DNA of 64,000 nucleotides from Planctomycetota bacterium. Lineage in GTDB: Bacteria; Planctomycetota; J058; J103. The stretch spans positions 188,477 through 252,476 of the forward strand of contig BPJM01000005.1 of assembly GCA_026004615.1 (NCBI GenBank), in the 5' to 3' direction. The notes under the pieces are model-generated. The model worked only from the letters and a program-made list of their open reading frames with translations. It ran no database searches and was not told the origin of the DNA. The translations under genes were made by a program, and so were the position numbers. This document shows, in pieces, positions 25,849-37,425 of the stretch (the stretch's first letter is position 1; every line of letters begins with the position of its first letter).

Positions 25849-26511
25849 TCAGCCGGGCGCGGGCCCGCCAGCAGCCGCGCCCGCCGCCGGGCCGGCGGCG
25901 CGCCCCCGCACCGCCGCCAGCACGACGAAACCGCCCAGGTCGTGCACCGCGTGCACCGCCATCGCGCAGAAGAGCGAGCCGCTGGCGACGTAGATCGCGC
26001 CGAGCAGCACCCCCTCCCAGACCGCCCAGACCGCGAAGGGCGCGAGCTGCGAGCGCGGCAGCGCGTGCGCACCTCCGAAGGCGAGCGCGGCGAGCAGCAG
26101 GGCCGGCCCGGTGCCGAGTCCGGCCCCGCTGCGCAGCCCCTCCAGCACCACGCCCCGGAACAGCAGTTCCTCCGCGCTCGCGAGCAGCGCCCCGCCCAGG
26201 ACTGCGGCTGCGCGCTGGCCGGCGAAGTACTCCGCGAACGCTCGGAAGCGCGCGCGGTAGCGCCCGCGCCCCAGCCCGAGCAGGAGCCCGTGCACCAGCG
26301 CATCGCTCGCCAGCACGAGCCCCAGGCCCGCCGCCGCGTCCCGCAGCAGTTGCGGGTGGAACCGGAGCGAGGCGGGCAGCGCGAGCAGCTGGATCGCGCC
26401 GAGCGCCGCCGCTGCCACCAGCAGCGCGGCCGGCAGCGCCGTGCCGGCCCGCCGCTTCAACGCGAACAGCACGGCTGATACGCAGGACACCCCGAGCGAG
26501 CGCGCGGCCAT
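25849..26511 (-). CDS. CPBP family intramembrane protease
   Basis: A 220-residue membrane protein with about five or six hydrophobic segments. The active-site pattern of CPBP/Abi proteases is complete: EELLFRG with Glu114-Glu115 and Arg119, GGAHALP with His149, and HAVHDL with His187/His190. Family members include Rce1-type prenyl proteases and, in Myxococcota, the myxosortases that process MYXO-CTERM tails. It is the last gene of the heparinase-like / Asp23 / CPBP row, 43 bases after the Asp23 gene. Nearby is a protein with a Cys-containing sorting tail, so that protein is a candidate substrate (inference). Confidence 0.8.
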   Translation of the reverse strand: MAARSLGVSCVSAVLFALKRRAGTALPAALLVAAAALGAIQLLALPASLRFHPQLLRDAAAGLGLVLASDALVHGLLLGLGRGRYRARFRAFAEYFAGQRAAAVLGGALLASAEELLFRGVVLEGLRSGAGLGTGPALLLAALAFGGAHALPRSQLAPFAVWAVWEGVLLGAIYVASGSLFCAMAVHAVHDLGGFVVLAAVRGRAAGPAAGAAAGGPAPG

Positions 26512-26554
26512 CCCGGTCGCGGCGGCAGGCGTGGGGCCAACGGCGCGGCGTGGT

Positions 26555-27085
26555 TCAGAGTCCCAGCTCCTCGTCGAACTCCAGGCGCGGCCGCCGCTGC
26601 AGATCGCGCAGCGCTTCGCGGTCGAAGTCCTGATAGGGCGCGGCGGCCGGCCCGGCGGCCGCTTGCGGCGCGCACGGGCCCTTGAGGCTGCGGACGTGGA
26701 CGTTGACGGTGCGCACGCGCAACCCGAGCTGCTCGCGCAGCGCCTGCTTGACCCGGCGCCGGACCTCGGCGGCGAGCGCGGGCAGGCGCGTGCCGAGCCG
26801 GACCACCAGCGTGAGCGTCATCGCGGCTTCGCCCTCGCCCAGCTCCAGCTCGATGCCGCGCGGCCCCTGCGGGATGCCGAGCCGCCGCAAGAGCTTCTTG
26901 ATCAGCGAGTCGCCGCCGAGCTGCAGCACCCCCGGCACCTCGCTCACCACCCGGTGCACGAGCCGCTTGACCACCTTGCGGCTCACGCTGAGCTGCCCGT
27001 CCGCACTGCAGAAGCTCGTCTCACCGTCCCGCTGCGCGATCACCACCGGCTTCCCCCGCCAGGATCCGAGGGAGCACTTTACCAT
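26555..27085 (-). CDS. Asp23/Gls24 family protein
   Basis: A 176-residue protein. The Asp23 (DUF322) domain spans about residues 25-125: ADGQLSVSRKVVKRLVHRVVSEVPGV, then MTLTLVVRLGTRLPALAAEVRRRVKQALREQLGLRVRTVNVHV. In Firmicutes such proteins are linked to envelope stress and alkaline shock; in other phyla the role is unclear. There is no signal peptide and no membrane segment. The C-terminal 45 residues are a variable tail with charged residues. The ATG at 27085 has no strong ribosome site. It lies between the heparinase-like gene (116 bases) and the CPBP protease gene (43 bases). Confidence 0.85.
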   Translation of the reverse strand: MVKCSLGSWRGKPVVIAQRDGETSFCSADGQLSVSRKVVKRLVHRVVSEVPGVLQLGGDSLIKKLLRRLGIPQGPRGIELELGEGEAAMTLTLVVRLGTRLPALAAEVRRRVKQALREQLGLRVRTVNVHVRSLKGPCAPQAAAGPAAAPYQDFDREALRDLQRRPRLEFDEELGL

Positions 27086-27201
27086 GCCGGCGCGCCCGCG
27101 CAATGCCGCTCCGGATCCGCCGCCCGGCCACTCCGCGGTCCGGCGGCCCCGCCCTTTCCTTGCCGGCCTCGGCCGGGCGCCGGGCCCGCCCGGCCGGTCT
27201 T

Positions 27202-29737
27202 TCAGCAGCGGCGAGCCGCCAGGCGAGCCAGCGCCCACAGCGCCAGCAGGACCACAAACCCCGCGCCGCCGCCGGCGCCGCCGGGCCCGCCGCTCAGCGC
27301 GCAGCCGCCGCCGGAGGAGCCGCCGCCCGAGGAGGCACCGGCCTGCGCGCCGCCGCCACCGCCGCCCGCCGCCTCGGGCGCCACGATCCACACCCCGGGC
27401 CCGCTCACCCCTTCGATCCGGATCGCATCGCCCTCGCGCCCGATCTGCGCGGGCGGCAGCGCAGCGCCGCGGTGCACGACGCGGTAACGCCTGCCGGGGT
27501 CGACGCCGGCGAAGCCCTCGAGCCACACCGTGACCGGGGCATGTGGCGTGTCGGCGGCGAAGGTGAGCCGGATGCGATCGGTGGAGCTGACGGCCACCGC
27601 GGTGCGCGGAGCGCTCGTGCGGAGGACTGCCCGCCCGTCCAGCCGCACCTCCGTGCCGGCGAGCACGGCGGCCCCCCGCACCCCGCTCGCCTCGATCCGC
27701 ACCAGCGCGAGCGCAGCGCGCGCGCCCAGCCGGCCCGCGGTGTAGCCGGCACCGCCAGCGGCGAGCCCGATCCAGTCGGTCGCGCGCGCGCCGGCGACCT
27801 CGAGCACCGCCACCCCCGCCGCCGCCGTGCTCGGTGATCCGGAGGGAGGGCTCGGCGGGCGCGCGCGGCTGCAGCACGTGCAGCACCCCGGCGCGCGCGC
27901 TGCGCCACCGCAGCTCGATACCCTCGATCGGCTCCTCCTGGTTCCAGGCGCTGGCGTACCAGCCGGAGGTGGGCACGCGGTCGAGCGCGGCGCCGTCGCT
28001 GGCGGCCGTGTGCTCCAGCACCGCGCCGGCGAAGCTCCAGCGGGTGTGCGCCGAGGTCGGGCTCTGCGCCCCGAGCTGGCGCGCCCCGCGTCCCCGCCAG
28101 GGCAGCGCGACCTCGACCGGGCTCGCCGCCTCGACCTCGTCCGCGACCAGGGCGTACTCGCCCCCGCCGACCAGCGCCACCGTGCGGTGCACCGCCTCGG
28201 CGTCGCGGTAGGCCCCGCGCACGGTGGTGCGCGCCGCATCGAGCAGGACCGCCGGCGTCTCGGCGTCCGCCTCCTCGTCCAGCAGCTCGCCGAGCACCAC
28301 CTGGCTCGCGCCTGCGATGAAGGGCGCCTCACCGTTGACCAGCACCGTGTGCCGCGAGGCGGGATCGAGATAGTGCGCCCGGCGGGCGGAGCCGGTGATC
28401 TGCGGCCCGCCGCCGCTGGTCGGCAACAGCGTCTGGCCCTGCGCATACAGCACCAGATCGAGCGGATTGCGCAGGTTGTGCCGGCTCGGCACGAGCTCGA
28501 GCTGCGAGTAGTCGACGGCCGTCAGCAGGCTGAGCTGGACCGCCTCGGGCCCGAAGCCCGAGCGGAGCACGACCAGGTTCGTCTCGCCGCCGAGGAAGGA
28601 GGCCGGGGCCCCCGCGGGCGGCCGGGCGGCGACCGCGGCGTCGAAGACGGCGAACGCGGTGACGTCGTGCTGCTGCTGGTTGAGGTAGCTGCCGAGTCGG
28701 CTGCCGCCCCGGTTCCACGCCCAGGCCATGGCCCCCTGCAGCGCGGGATCGCCCGCGTACGCCGCGATCAGGGTGTGAAAGGGGAAGCTCACCGGCAGGC
28801 CTTCCTCGTAGGGCGCCAGGGTTCCGTCGGGCAGCTGGGCGGCGAGTGCGTACTCCACCATGGGGCGCAGGGTTGCGAACCAGTCCACCCCGGTGCGGTG
28901 GCGCACGTGCCACGCCGTCGAGATCAGGTTGTTGAGCGTGTAGTTCGCATAGTGCGGGCCCTCGCGCCACCAGCCCTCGGGGGCCAGCCGGTCGGCCAGC
29001 GCCCGGTTCAGGTAGTCCAGCCCCGTCGCCAGCCAGCCGGGCGCAGCCGCCTCGTCCGGCAGCGCGAGCGCGGTGCTCACCAGCGCCGCCCCCGCCTTGG
29101 CCATCATGTTCGAGGGATTGAGACCGAGCGGCACATCCGCGGTCATCGCGCTGGCCCAGCGGAAGATCTTGCTCCGGACCGCGGTGTCCTGCGAGGCGCT
29201 CAGCCCGCTGCCGCGCAGCAGGTCGTAGGCCTCGGCCATGCACTGCAGCGTCGAGGCGTCGTACTGGGGTTGCAGCGTGCCCGAGCCCGCCCACAGATTG
29301 GGGGTGCGATCGCCGGCCGCCGCGATGGCTGCCGCCGCGGCGTCGCGGTAGGTGGCGAACCCCCCGCCGTTCGCCGGCGGCTGCTCGCCCAGCGCGTGCA
29401 GCATGGCGGCCGCCTTGGCGAACCGCCCGAGCAGATCATCGCCGAGCGCAGCCGTCACGCGGCCCAGGTTGGCGTCCACCAGGCCGCGAAAGGCCGCATA
29501 CCAGCCGGCGTAGGCCGGCTCGGCGCGCCGGGCCTGCAGCACCGGCAGCGCGCCCGGCGCACACAGCATCCCGGGCTGCGAGGGCACCGCCGGCAGCGGC
29601 ACCGCCGGCAGCGGGCCGAGTGGCTGCGCCCGCGCTCCCGCCGCGGCGGCGGCGAGCGCGAACAGCGCCGCCAGCAGCGGCCTCGCCCCCGCTGCGCGCA
29701 GCGCGCTGTGGGGGCGCCTACTCCAAGGGCTCTGCAT
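27202..29737 (-). pseudogene. Secreted heparinase II/III-like lyase with C-terminal Cys sorting tail, one frameshift
   Basis: The first part (ATG at 29737) has a signal peptide ending near ARAQP, then an alpha/alpha toroid with EGWWREGPHYANYTLNNL, and a beta-sheet domain with ETNLVVLRSGFG and SRHNLRNPLDLVLYAQG. This is the layout of polysaccharide lyases of the heparinase/alginate type. At 27813-27817 a run of five G (minus strand) breaks the frame. Removing one gives an unbroken product of 844 residues. Its end is a Gly/Ser-rich linker, GGGCALSGG, about 18 hydrophobic residues and ARRC. That is a tripartite tail like MYXO-CTERM or GlyGly-CTERM signals. A homopolymer error is more likely than decay. 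Confidence 0.65.
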
Positions 29738-30083
29738 GGCCTGCGTCCTCGTGCTGGTTGCACCGCGGGCCGTTGCACGAAGCGGGCCGCGCGCTCGGCC
29801 GCCCCCGCTGCGCAAGCGGCCCCGCCGCGGCTCGCCGCGCCCGCTGGCGCGTTTCCGCACCTTGCCGGCAGCCCCAGGCGTGCGAGGACGGCGCAGCGGC
29901 CGGGGGCAACCATGCGGTTGCAGGGCGAGGCCGTGCGCCCGGTGACGGACGCACCCGAAACGCATCTCGGTCGCAGGGACGCCCGCTCCGGCGGGGTCCG
30001 GGGCGGGCATTTTCCTTTTTGGGGCGAGGGCGGTACGATCAGCGCTTCCGTGCCGCCGGCCGGCTGGACAGCGGAGGGAACCG
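29738..30083. other. Divergent intergenic region, heparinase-like gene / pckA
   Basis: A 346-base gap between two divergent genes with no supported ORF. On the plus side TACGAT at 30034-30039 could be a -10 box for pckA; the T-rich stretch TTTTCCTTTTT (30010-30020) lies 17 or so bases upstream but matches -35 poorly. No clear promoter is seen for the minus-strand gene. GAGGACGCAGG just before 29737 is its ribosome site. Confidence 0.45.
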
Positions 30084-31691
<1,608 letters not shown>

Positions 31692-31717
31692 TCCTGGGGC
31701 TGCCCGCAGAGAGCGAG

Positions 31718-31752
31718 GCGGCCGGATCCCGCACCCTGCGGGATCCGGCCGC
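31718..31752. terminator. Bidirectional terminator hairpin between pckA and the secreted protein gene
   Basis: A perfect 16-bp stem (31718-31733 with 31737-31752) closes on a three-base loop CCC, between two convergent genes. No T-run is present on either side, but the location and stem quality make it a likely transcript end for both genes. Confidence 0.65.
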
Positions 31753-31789
31753 GAGCGCGCTGGCCGCCGGCGCGGCGGCGATCGTTACC

Positions 31790-32311
31790 TCACATCGCCT
31801 TCTCGGCGGTGGTCGGATCGAGGATCACGTTGTTGCCGTTGGCGTCGGTCACCACCGCCCACACCTTGCCGGGCTGCGGCGCGTAGATCGAGATGGTGGC
31901 CGGGAAACCGACCCCGGCGGCCTTGGCCGCCTTGGCAAGCTCGGCGCCGTCCTTGCACTTGGCCGCGAGGCCGGGCGGCAGGTTCTCGCCCGCGACCGGC
32001 GACTCGGTGACCCCGCTGTAGGGCTCGGGGGTGCCGATGCCGGTGAAGCTGACCGACCAGCTCTTGCCGCCGGCCTTGAACTGGAACTGCAGCGTCGAGC
32101 CGGGCTGCGTCAGATCGAAGGTGCCGTCCTCCTTCATGCCGGTGCCGTTGATGCGCTCCAGCTTCACCTCGCCCTTGTCCTTGATCTTCGCCTCCGCCTT
32201 GGCGAGCGTGCCCTTGATGGTCGCCTTGGTCCAGTCCTCCGCCCGCGCCTGCCCGGCCAACACCGACAGCACCAGGCTGGCACCGATCGCTACCGCCACG
32301 AGCCGCTTCAT
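31790..32311 (-). CDS. Secreted protein of unknown function
   Basis: A 173-residue protein with a clear signal peptide (MKRLVAVAIGASLVLSVLAG, cleavage near QARA-ED). The mature part is about 150 residues, rich in Lys, Asp, Gly and beta-strand-forming stretches (FQFKAGGKSWSVSFTGIG, KVWAVVTDANGN), with one Cys. I do not recognise the family. The GAGGGGGGG region eight bases before the ATG at 32311 supports the start. An upstream promoter (32487-32515) would give a 170-base leader. Codon use and GC content are slightly lower than the neighbours, which may reflect a highly expressed gene. Confidence 0.7.
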   Translation of the reverse strand: MKRLVAVAIGASLVLSVLAGQARAEDWTKATIKGTLAKAEAKIKDKGEVKLERINGTGMKEDGTFDLTQPGSTLQFQFKAGGKSWSVSFTGIGTPEPYSGVTESPVAGENLPPGLAAKCKDGAELAKAAKAAGVGFPATISIYAPQPGKVWAVVTDANGNNVILDPTTAEKAM

Positions 32312-32655
32312 GGACTTCCCCCCTCCTCGGCGCTCCTCGGAGCGCGCACTCGGGACCTGCCGCGGGCCGCGCCTGTCCCCACCGGCGGGGACACCAGAGC
32401 CTGTGGCACCGGCCAGCGGCCGACCGCTTGGACGCCGCACCTCTCCTCCGGCTTCACCGCGGCTGGCCACCGCGGCTCCGGTGCCGATCAGAGCGGCTCC
32501 ACCGGGTGGTGTCAAGCGCCCCAGGCAGCCGCCAGCGCAGCCGCTTCCGGCTCGGCGGCAGCGGCTCGCACACCGTCACCGCACCGGGGCGCGGATGGCG
32601 AGCCCGGAGCGCCGCCCCGGGCGCGGGCGCCGGCGACCGGCGCGCGCCGGCTCCC
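32312..32655. other. Leader and intergenic region of the secreted protein gene
   Basis: A 344-base gap between two minus-strand genes. It holds a promoter (32487-32515) and, in the predicted leader, a hairpin TGTCCCC-accggc-GGGGACA (32374-32393). No ORF here looks coding. The hairpin could be a regulatory or stabilising element. Confidence 0.45.
32487..32515 (-). promoter_or_regulatory. Promoter of the secreted protein gene
   Basis: The minus strand has a perfect TTGACA (32515-32510), a 17-base spacer and TCTGAT (32492-32487). It would start transcription near 32480 and leave an untranslated leader of about 170 bases. Confidence 0.5.
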
Positions 32656-33831
32656 TCAGAAGGCCTGGACGCGCTCTGGCGGCGCCTGCTCGGGCAGCAG
32701 CGGCTGCACCAGCGCCGCCAGGTCCTCGAACGGTGCCGGGCCGGTGAGCTTGTGCACCAGCCGGCCGCCGCGGTCGAGCACGTAGAGCACCGCTGGCGCC
32801 TGCACGGCGTGGTCGAGCGGGGCGGGCAGGCTGGTGCCCTCGCGCTGGCGTAGCAGCAGGAAGTTCACCTTGTGGGCGGCGGCGAGCTGCTGCTGGACGT
32901 CGGGGGGCTCGGGGGAGATGCCGACCACCTCGAGCCCGAGCGCGCCCAGCTCCGCCTTGAGCCGCACCAGGTGTGGCAGCGCGGCCCGCACCGGCTCCAG
33001 GTCCGCCTTCCACACCAGCACCACCACCACCTTGCCCCGCAGCTGCTCCAGGCGCACCGCGCGCCCCTCGAGCGTGCTCAGGGGGGCCGGCGGCTCGCCG
33101 AAGTGGCGCACGAGCACGGCGCGGAAGCGCGGATCGTCGCGGATCGAATCGAGATCCGGATCGCGCGCGATGTGCGCGGCGTCGTCGAAGCCGCGCGCCA
33201 GCGCCTGCTCCAGCCAGCCGATGGCCTCCTCCGCCGCGCCGCGCAGCGCGTGGGCACACGCCAGGTTGTAGGCCGGTTCGGGTCGCGCGGGGGCGAGCCG
33301 CTCCGCCTCCTCGAACAGCCGCACCGCCTCCTCCAGCCGGCGCGCACGCAGCGCCTCGAGCCCGCGTGCGAAGGTGCGGCGAAAGGCCTGTTGCTCCCCC
33401 GGCGCTGTCCGGCTCCGGGCCGGCGGCTCGTCTCGCCGCCTGCTCGCCCAGATAGCTCGCCAGGAGCGCCCGGAACCGCGGGTCGCCGCGCAGCGGGTCG
33501 AGATCGGTATCGCGCGCTATGTGATCCGCGTCGCGAAAGCCCCGCATCAGTGCTCGCTCCAGCCACTTTAGCGCCGCGTCGGGCGTCGCCCCCCGAGGGC
33601 GTGCGCGCACGCCAGGTTGTACGCCGGCGCGACGCGCCCGGGCCGGGCCCGCTCGGCGCTCTGGAACGCAGCGACCGCCTCGCTGTACTGGCCCGCGCGC
33701 AGCGCCGCCAGTCCCTGCTCGAAGTGGCGGGTGAACTCGGCTTCGCTCCCCTCGGCGCGCGCCGCCCCGGGCGCGGCCAGCCCCAGCACCAGCGCCAGCA
33801 TCCAGCCCAGGCGCGCCAGCGTGTGCCCCAT
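32656..33831 (-). pseudogene. Secreted TPR/thioredoxin-fold protein, two compensating frameshifts
   Basis: The product would have 391 residues. It has a signal peptide (LARLGWMLALVLGLAAPGAARA), two TPR-like repeats each followed by a DADHIARDTDLDPLRGDPRF-type motif, and a C-terminal redoxin-like domain (GKVVVVLVWKADLEPVRAALPHL, APAVLYVLDRGGRLVHKLTG). The frame shifts at 33589-33594, a run of six G (minus strand) where seven would keep the frame. It shifts back at 33396-33400, where five should be four. Both lie in homopolymers and cancel. The redoxin domain lacks the CxxC active site (WKADLEP in its place), so it may be a non-redox fold. Close repeats suggest internal duplication. Confidence 0.6.
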
Positions 33832-34020
33832 GCCTTCGCCCCCCCCCGCCGCACGATCCGACCCGCGGCCCGGCCGGGCCGCCGCGGGCCATCATAGCAA
33901 GGCGGGCCCGGAGGCGGGGCGCGACCGCCCGCTCGCGGCGAGCCTCTGCCCCGCGGGCGGAGGGAGCGGGAGCGAGGGCAAAGACGGCGCCGGCGGCGCG
34001 CCCCTGCCGGGGCTGGCCGC

Positions 34021-37000
34021 TCAGGGCTCGACGTCCTGGACCAGCCGCAGGCCGACGGCGGGGTGCCCCTCGACGTCGGGGCCGTCGTAGAAGTAGGCCG
34101 CCCGGCAGTTGGCGAGCAGCGCGGTGCGGTAGCTGCCGCCCTTGGCCCACGCCACCTCGGGGCCGCCCGCGCCGCGGCCGCTGTCCGGGCCGCCGCCGAG
34201 CACCAGTTCGGCGACGTTGCCCGCCATGTCGAGGCAACCCCACGGGCTCACATCCAGCTCGAAGCTGCCCGGGGGCAGCGGGCGGCCGGGGCCGCCGCCG
34301 GCCCAGTTGCACCGGTCCGACTCCTCGGCCTCGCCCCAGGGATAGGTCCGCCCGTCCAGCCCGCGCGCCGCCTTCTCCCACTCCAGCGCCGTCGGCAGCC
34401 CGCTTGCCCTGCGAGGCGGCGAATGCCCTGGCCTGCGCGAGCGTGAGCCCGGTGACCGGCAGGTCCTCGGTGCCCGGGGGGCGGGACCGCGGCCCCGCCC
34501 CAGCTCGCAGGCGGCTCCAGACCGTGCGCGGCCACGGCCGCGGCGTAGGCCCGGTTGGTCACCTCGTGCACATCGATATAGAACCCGGCCGTCCACGCCG
34601 TGCGCTCGGGGTTCGGCCCCAGCCGGCGCCCGCGCTCGCCGGCGAGGAACTCCCCGGCCGGCACGTAGGTCAGCCCCCCGCTGCGCCAGCTCAGCCCGCA
34701 GCTGCTGCTCCAGGTCTTGCAGCGGCTGCTCCAGGCCGAGCCCGCGGTGCGCCGGCTCCAGCGCGCGCAGCGCCTCGATCGCGGCTCCACGGCGCCCCTG
34801 CGCGGCCAGCTCGCGCGCGCGCGCGAGCGCCGCGGCCACCGCGGCCTGCGCCGCCGCCCGCAGCTCCTCGTCCAGGCGTGCGGCGGTCTGCTCCGCCTCG
34901 CGCGCGGCCAGCGTCTCCGGATACTCGGCGGCGAAGGCGCGCAGCGCCTCGATGCGCGCGCGCGGCTCGCGCGCACCCAGCGTGCTCGCCAGCGCCTCGA
35001 GCTGCTGCTTGGCGTGCGCCTCATAGGGCGGCAGCGGGCGGGCGAGCGGGGCCACCGCGTCGTCTTCGGCGAGCAGCGCCCGCACCGGTCCGATGCCGAG
35101 CCCGACCGCCAGGGCCACAAGCACGGCCAGCCCGGCTGCCATGAGCTTGAACGAGGTGGGCCGCTCGATCTTCAGCGGCTGGAGCAGCTCCGCCATCGGC
35201 GGCAGCGGCTCCTCGCCCCAGGCCGCGGCGGGTTGCTCGGCGGCGCGGGCCGGTAGCGCGACCGTCAGGGTCGCGCCTTCGCGCACCCGTTCCAGATCGT
35301 GCAGTAGCTCCTTGGCGGTGGGGTAGCGGTCCTCCGGCGACTTCGCCAGCATGCGGCAGACGATGGCGGAGACCGACTCGGGGATCTCCGGCCGGAGCTG
35401 GTGTGGCGGCACCACCGGGTCGTTGACGTGCTGCAGCAGCACGTCGATGGCGGATTCGGCCTCGAACGGCCGGCGGCCCGGTCAACAGATAGTAGAAGGT
35501 GGCACCCAGGGCGTAGAGGTCCGTCCGCGCGTCGACCTCGCGCCCGTCGATCTGCTCCGGCGCCATGTAGTGGGGGCGTGCCCATCACCTTGCCGGTGGT
35601 GAAGGCGTTGGTCTGCCCCTCCATGCGCGCCAGGCCGAAGTCGGTGACCTTGAGCAGCGGCTTGCCGTCGGGCCCCTCGGCCAGGAGCACGTTCTCGGGC
35701 TTGACATCGCGGTGCACGATGCCGGCCCGGTGCGCAGCGCCCAACCCCTCGGCGATCTGGGCCACGAAGGCGCACGCCTGCTCGATCCCGAGCGGCCCCC
35801 GCGCCCGCTCCCGCATGTACTGCGCGAGCGTGCCGCCGGGCACGTACTGCATGACGAGGTAGTGCAGGTCGCCCTCGCTGCCGACCTGATAGACGGTGAC
35901 GATGTTCGGATGCTCCAGCCGCGCCAGCGCCCTCGCCTCGCTGAAGAACTGCTCGACCTGGCGCGGGTCGCGGGTCAGCCGCGGGGAGAGCACCTTGAGC
36001 GCGACGTGGCGCTCGAGCTCCACCTGCCGGGCGAGGTACACCGTTCCCATGCCGCCGCGTCCGAGCAGCCGCAGCACCTCGCAGCCGCCCAGCTTGCGGC
36101 CCACCAGCGGTGCCTCATCGCCCTCGGCCGCCAGGCGGCCCGAGCTGCCGGCACCCTCCGGCGGAGTGTCGGCGCCGCCCGCCGGCGGGGCAGCGCGCGC
36201 TGGCTGCTCTGGCGTGGCTCCGAGCGTCTCGCCGGCGGTCACCGACTCGGCTCGCGGCAGCTCGACCATCCCCACCGCCTCGGTGGTCAAATCGAGGGTC
36301 GGCAGCTCGTGGCGCGGGGGGCGGCGCCGGCCGGTGCGGGGAGGCCTCGGCGCGGGCGGGCGCAGCCGCAGCCGGCTGCGCGGGCGGCGGTGCGGCTTCG
36401 CGCGGCGTACCGGCTGGCCCCTGCGGTGGCACCCCTTGCACGCGGCGCCGCCGTGCCGGCTCTGCCAGCGGCTCCACCCGCAGGGTCAGGGTGCGCTCGC
36501 TCAGCGGCGCGTTGCCGATCTCGACGCGGGGGGGCGAGAGCCGCGCCGGGGCCGGCGGGCGGCCGGCTCGCGGCGGCAGCGCCGGCTTCCGCCGCGCTGG
36601 CCTGTTCCGCGCTGTCCAGAAGCGCGCCCTGCTCCCGCCCAGCTGGCCCGCCGGGCGGCGCCGGGCGGGCAGCCGCCTCGGCGGCCGGCCTGGACGCACC
36701 GGCCTCGTCCTGCTCGCCAGCTGCCTCCGGCCTGGCCGCGGCGAAGTACATGGCCGCCCGCCCGCGGCTCTTGGCGGCGCGCGTGTCGCGCAACCGCGGC
36801 GGCCGGGGACGGAGCAACTCGGCCCGCTCCGCCGTGCCCTGGCCAGGCGTGCCCGCGCGCGGCGGGGAAGACAGCGGGATCGGGGGCAGTCCCGGTTGCG
36901 GGCCGGAGGTGGGGGCAGCAGGCTCGTGGGCCGCGCAGCTCGTGCAGAGCGGGCGGCCCGCTGCGAGGCTGTAGACCCTGGTGCCGCAGCGGCTGCAAGC

Positions 37001-37210
37001 GGCCGCGCACCGCTCCAGCTCGGCGCGCACCGCCTTGACCTGTCCCAGCGTGAGCACCCCCATGCGGCGCAGCACCTGGCCGAGGTCCGGCGGCCGGGGC
37101 AGTCTGCGCGCCAGCTCGCACGCGCGCTGCTTCGCCGCCTCGACGTCCGCAGGGCTGGCGTACTGCTTCTGGATCGCGATCTGCCCGAAGATCTCGTCGG
37201 CGTCGTGCAC
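34021..37210 (-). pseudogene. Membrane Ser/Thr protein kinase with zinc ribbon and FGE-like domain, seven frameshifts
   Basis: Corrected at seven single extra bases (see findings) the gene gives 1060 residues. Residues about 1-65 resemble the N-terminal part of MshE/GspE-type domains (DEIFGQIAIQKQYASPADVEAAKQ). A zinc ribbon has Cys72, Cys75, Cys89 and Cys92. After a Pro/Ala linker comes a protein kinase: LLGRGGMGTVYLARQ, Lys405 in VALKVL, HRDVKPEN (Asp about 501), DFG (Asp about 523) and [28 protein letters not shown]. One membrane helix ([21 protein letters not shown]), a coiled coil, and a C-terminal formylglycine-generating-enzyme-like domain (YVPAGEFLAGE, FYIDVHEVTNRAYA, LPTALEWEKAARG, MAGNVAELV, VGLRLV) follow. 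Start GTG 37210, with GGGAG upstream. Confidence 0.7.
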
Positions 37211-37425
37211 GCGGTGGTACTCCCGGGGCGGACTCGCAGCGGGGATGCTACGGCGCGGCGCGGCGGCTCGCAACGCCGCGAGGAGCCCGGGACCGGTGCC
37301 CCCGGCGCGGTGCTGGCCACCGGCGAGCGCGCGGCGTATGTTCGGAGGAGGGCGGGGCCGCCGCCATGGGGCGAACGGCCGCCACGCCGTAGCACGCAGC
37401 CACACGGAGCCGAGCGCCGCACGCC

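Noticed and set aside
32576..34381. Minus-strand frame of about 600 codons across the TPR protein and the kinase end
   Set aside because: Only short parts read like protein; those parts are segments of the two frameshifted genes, and the rest is low-complexity.
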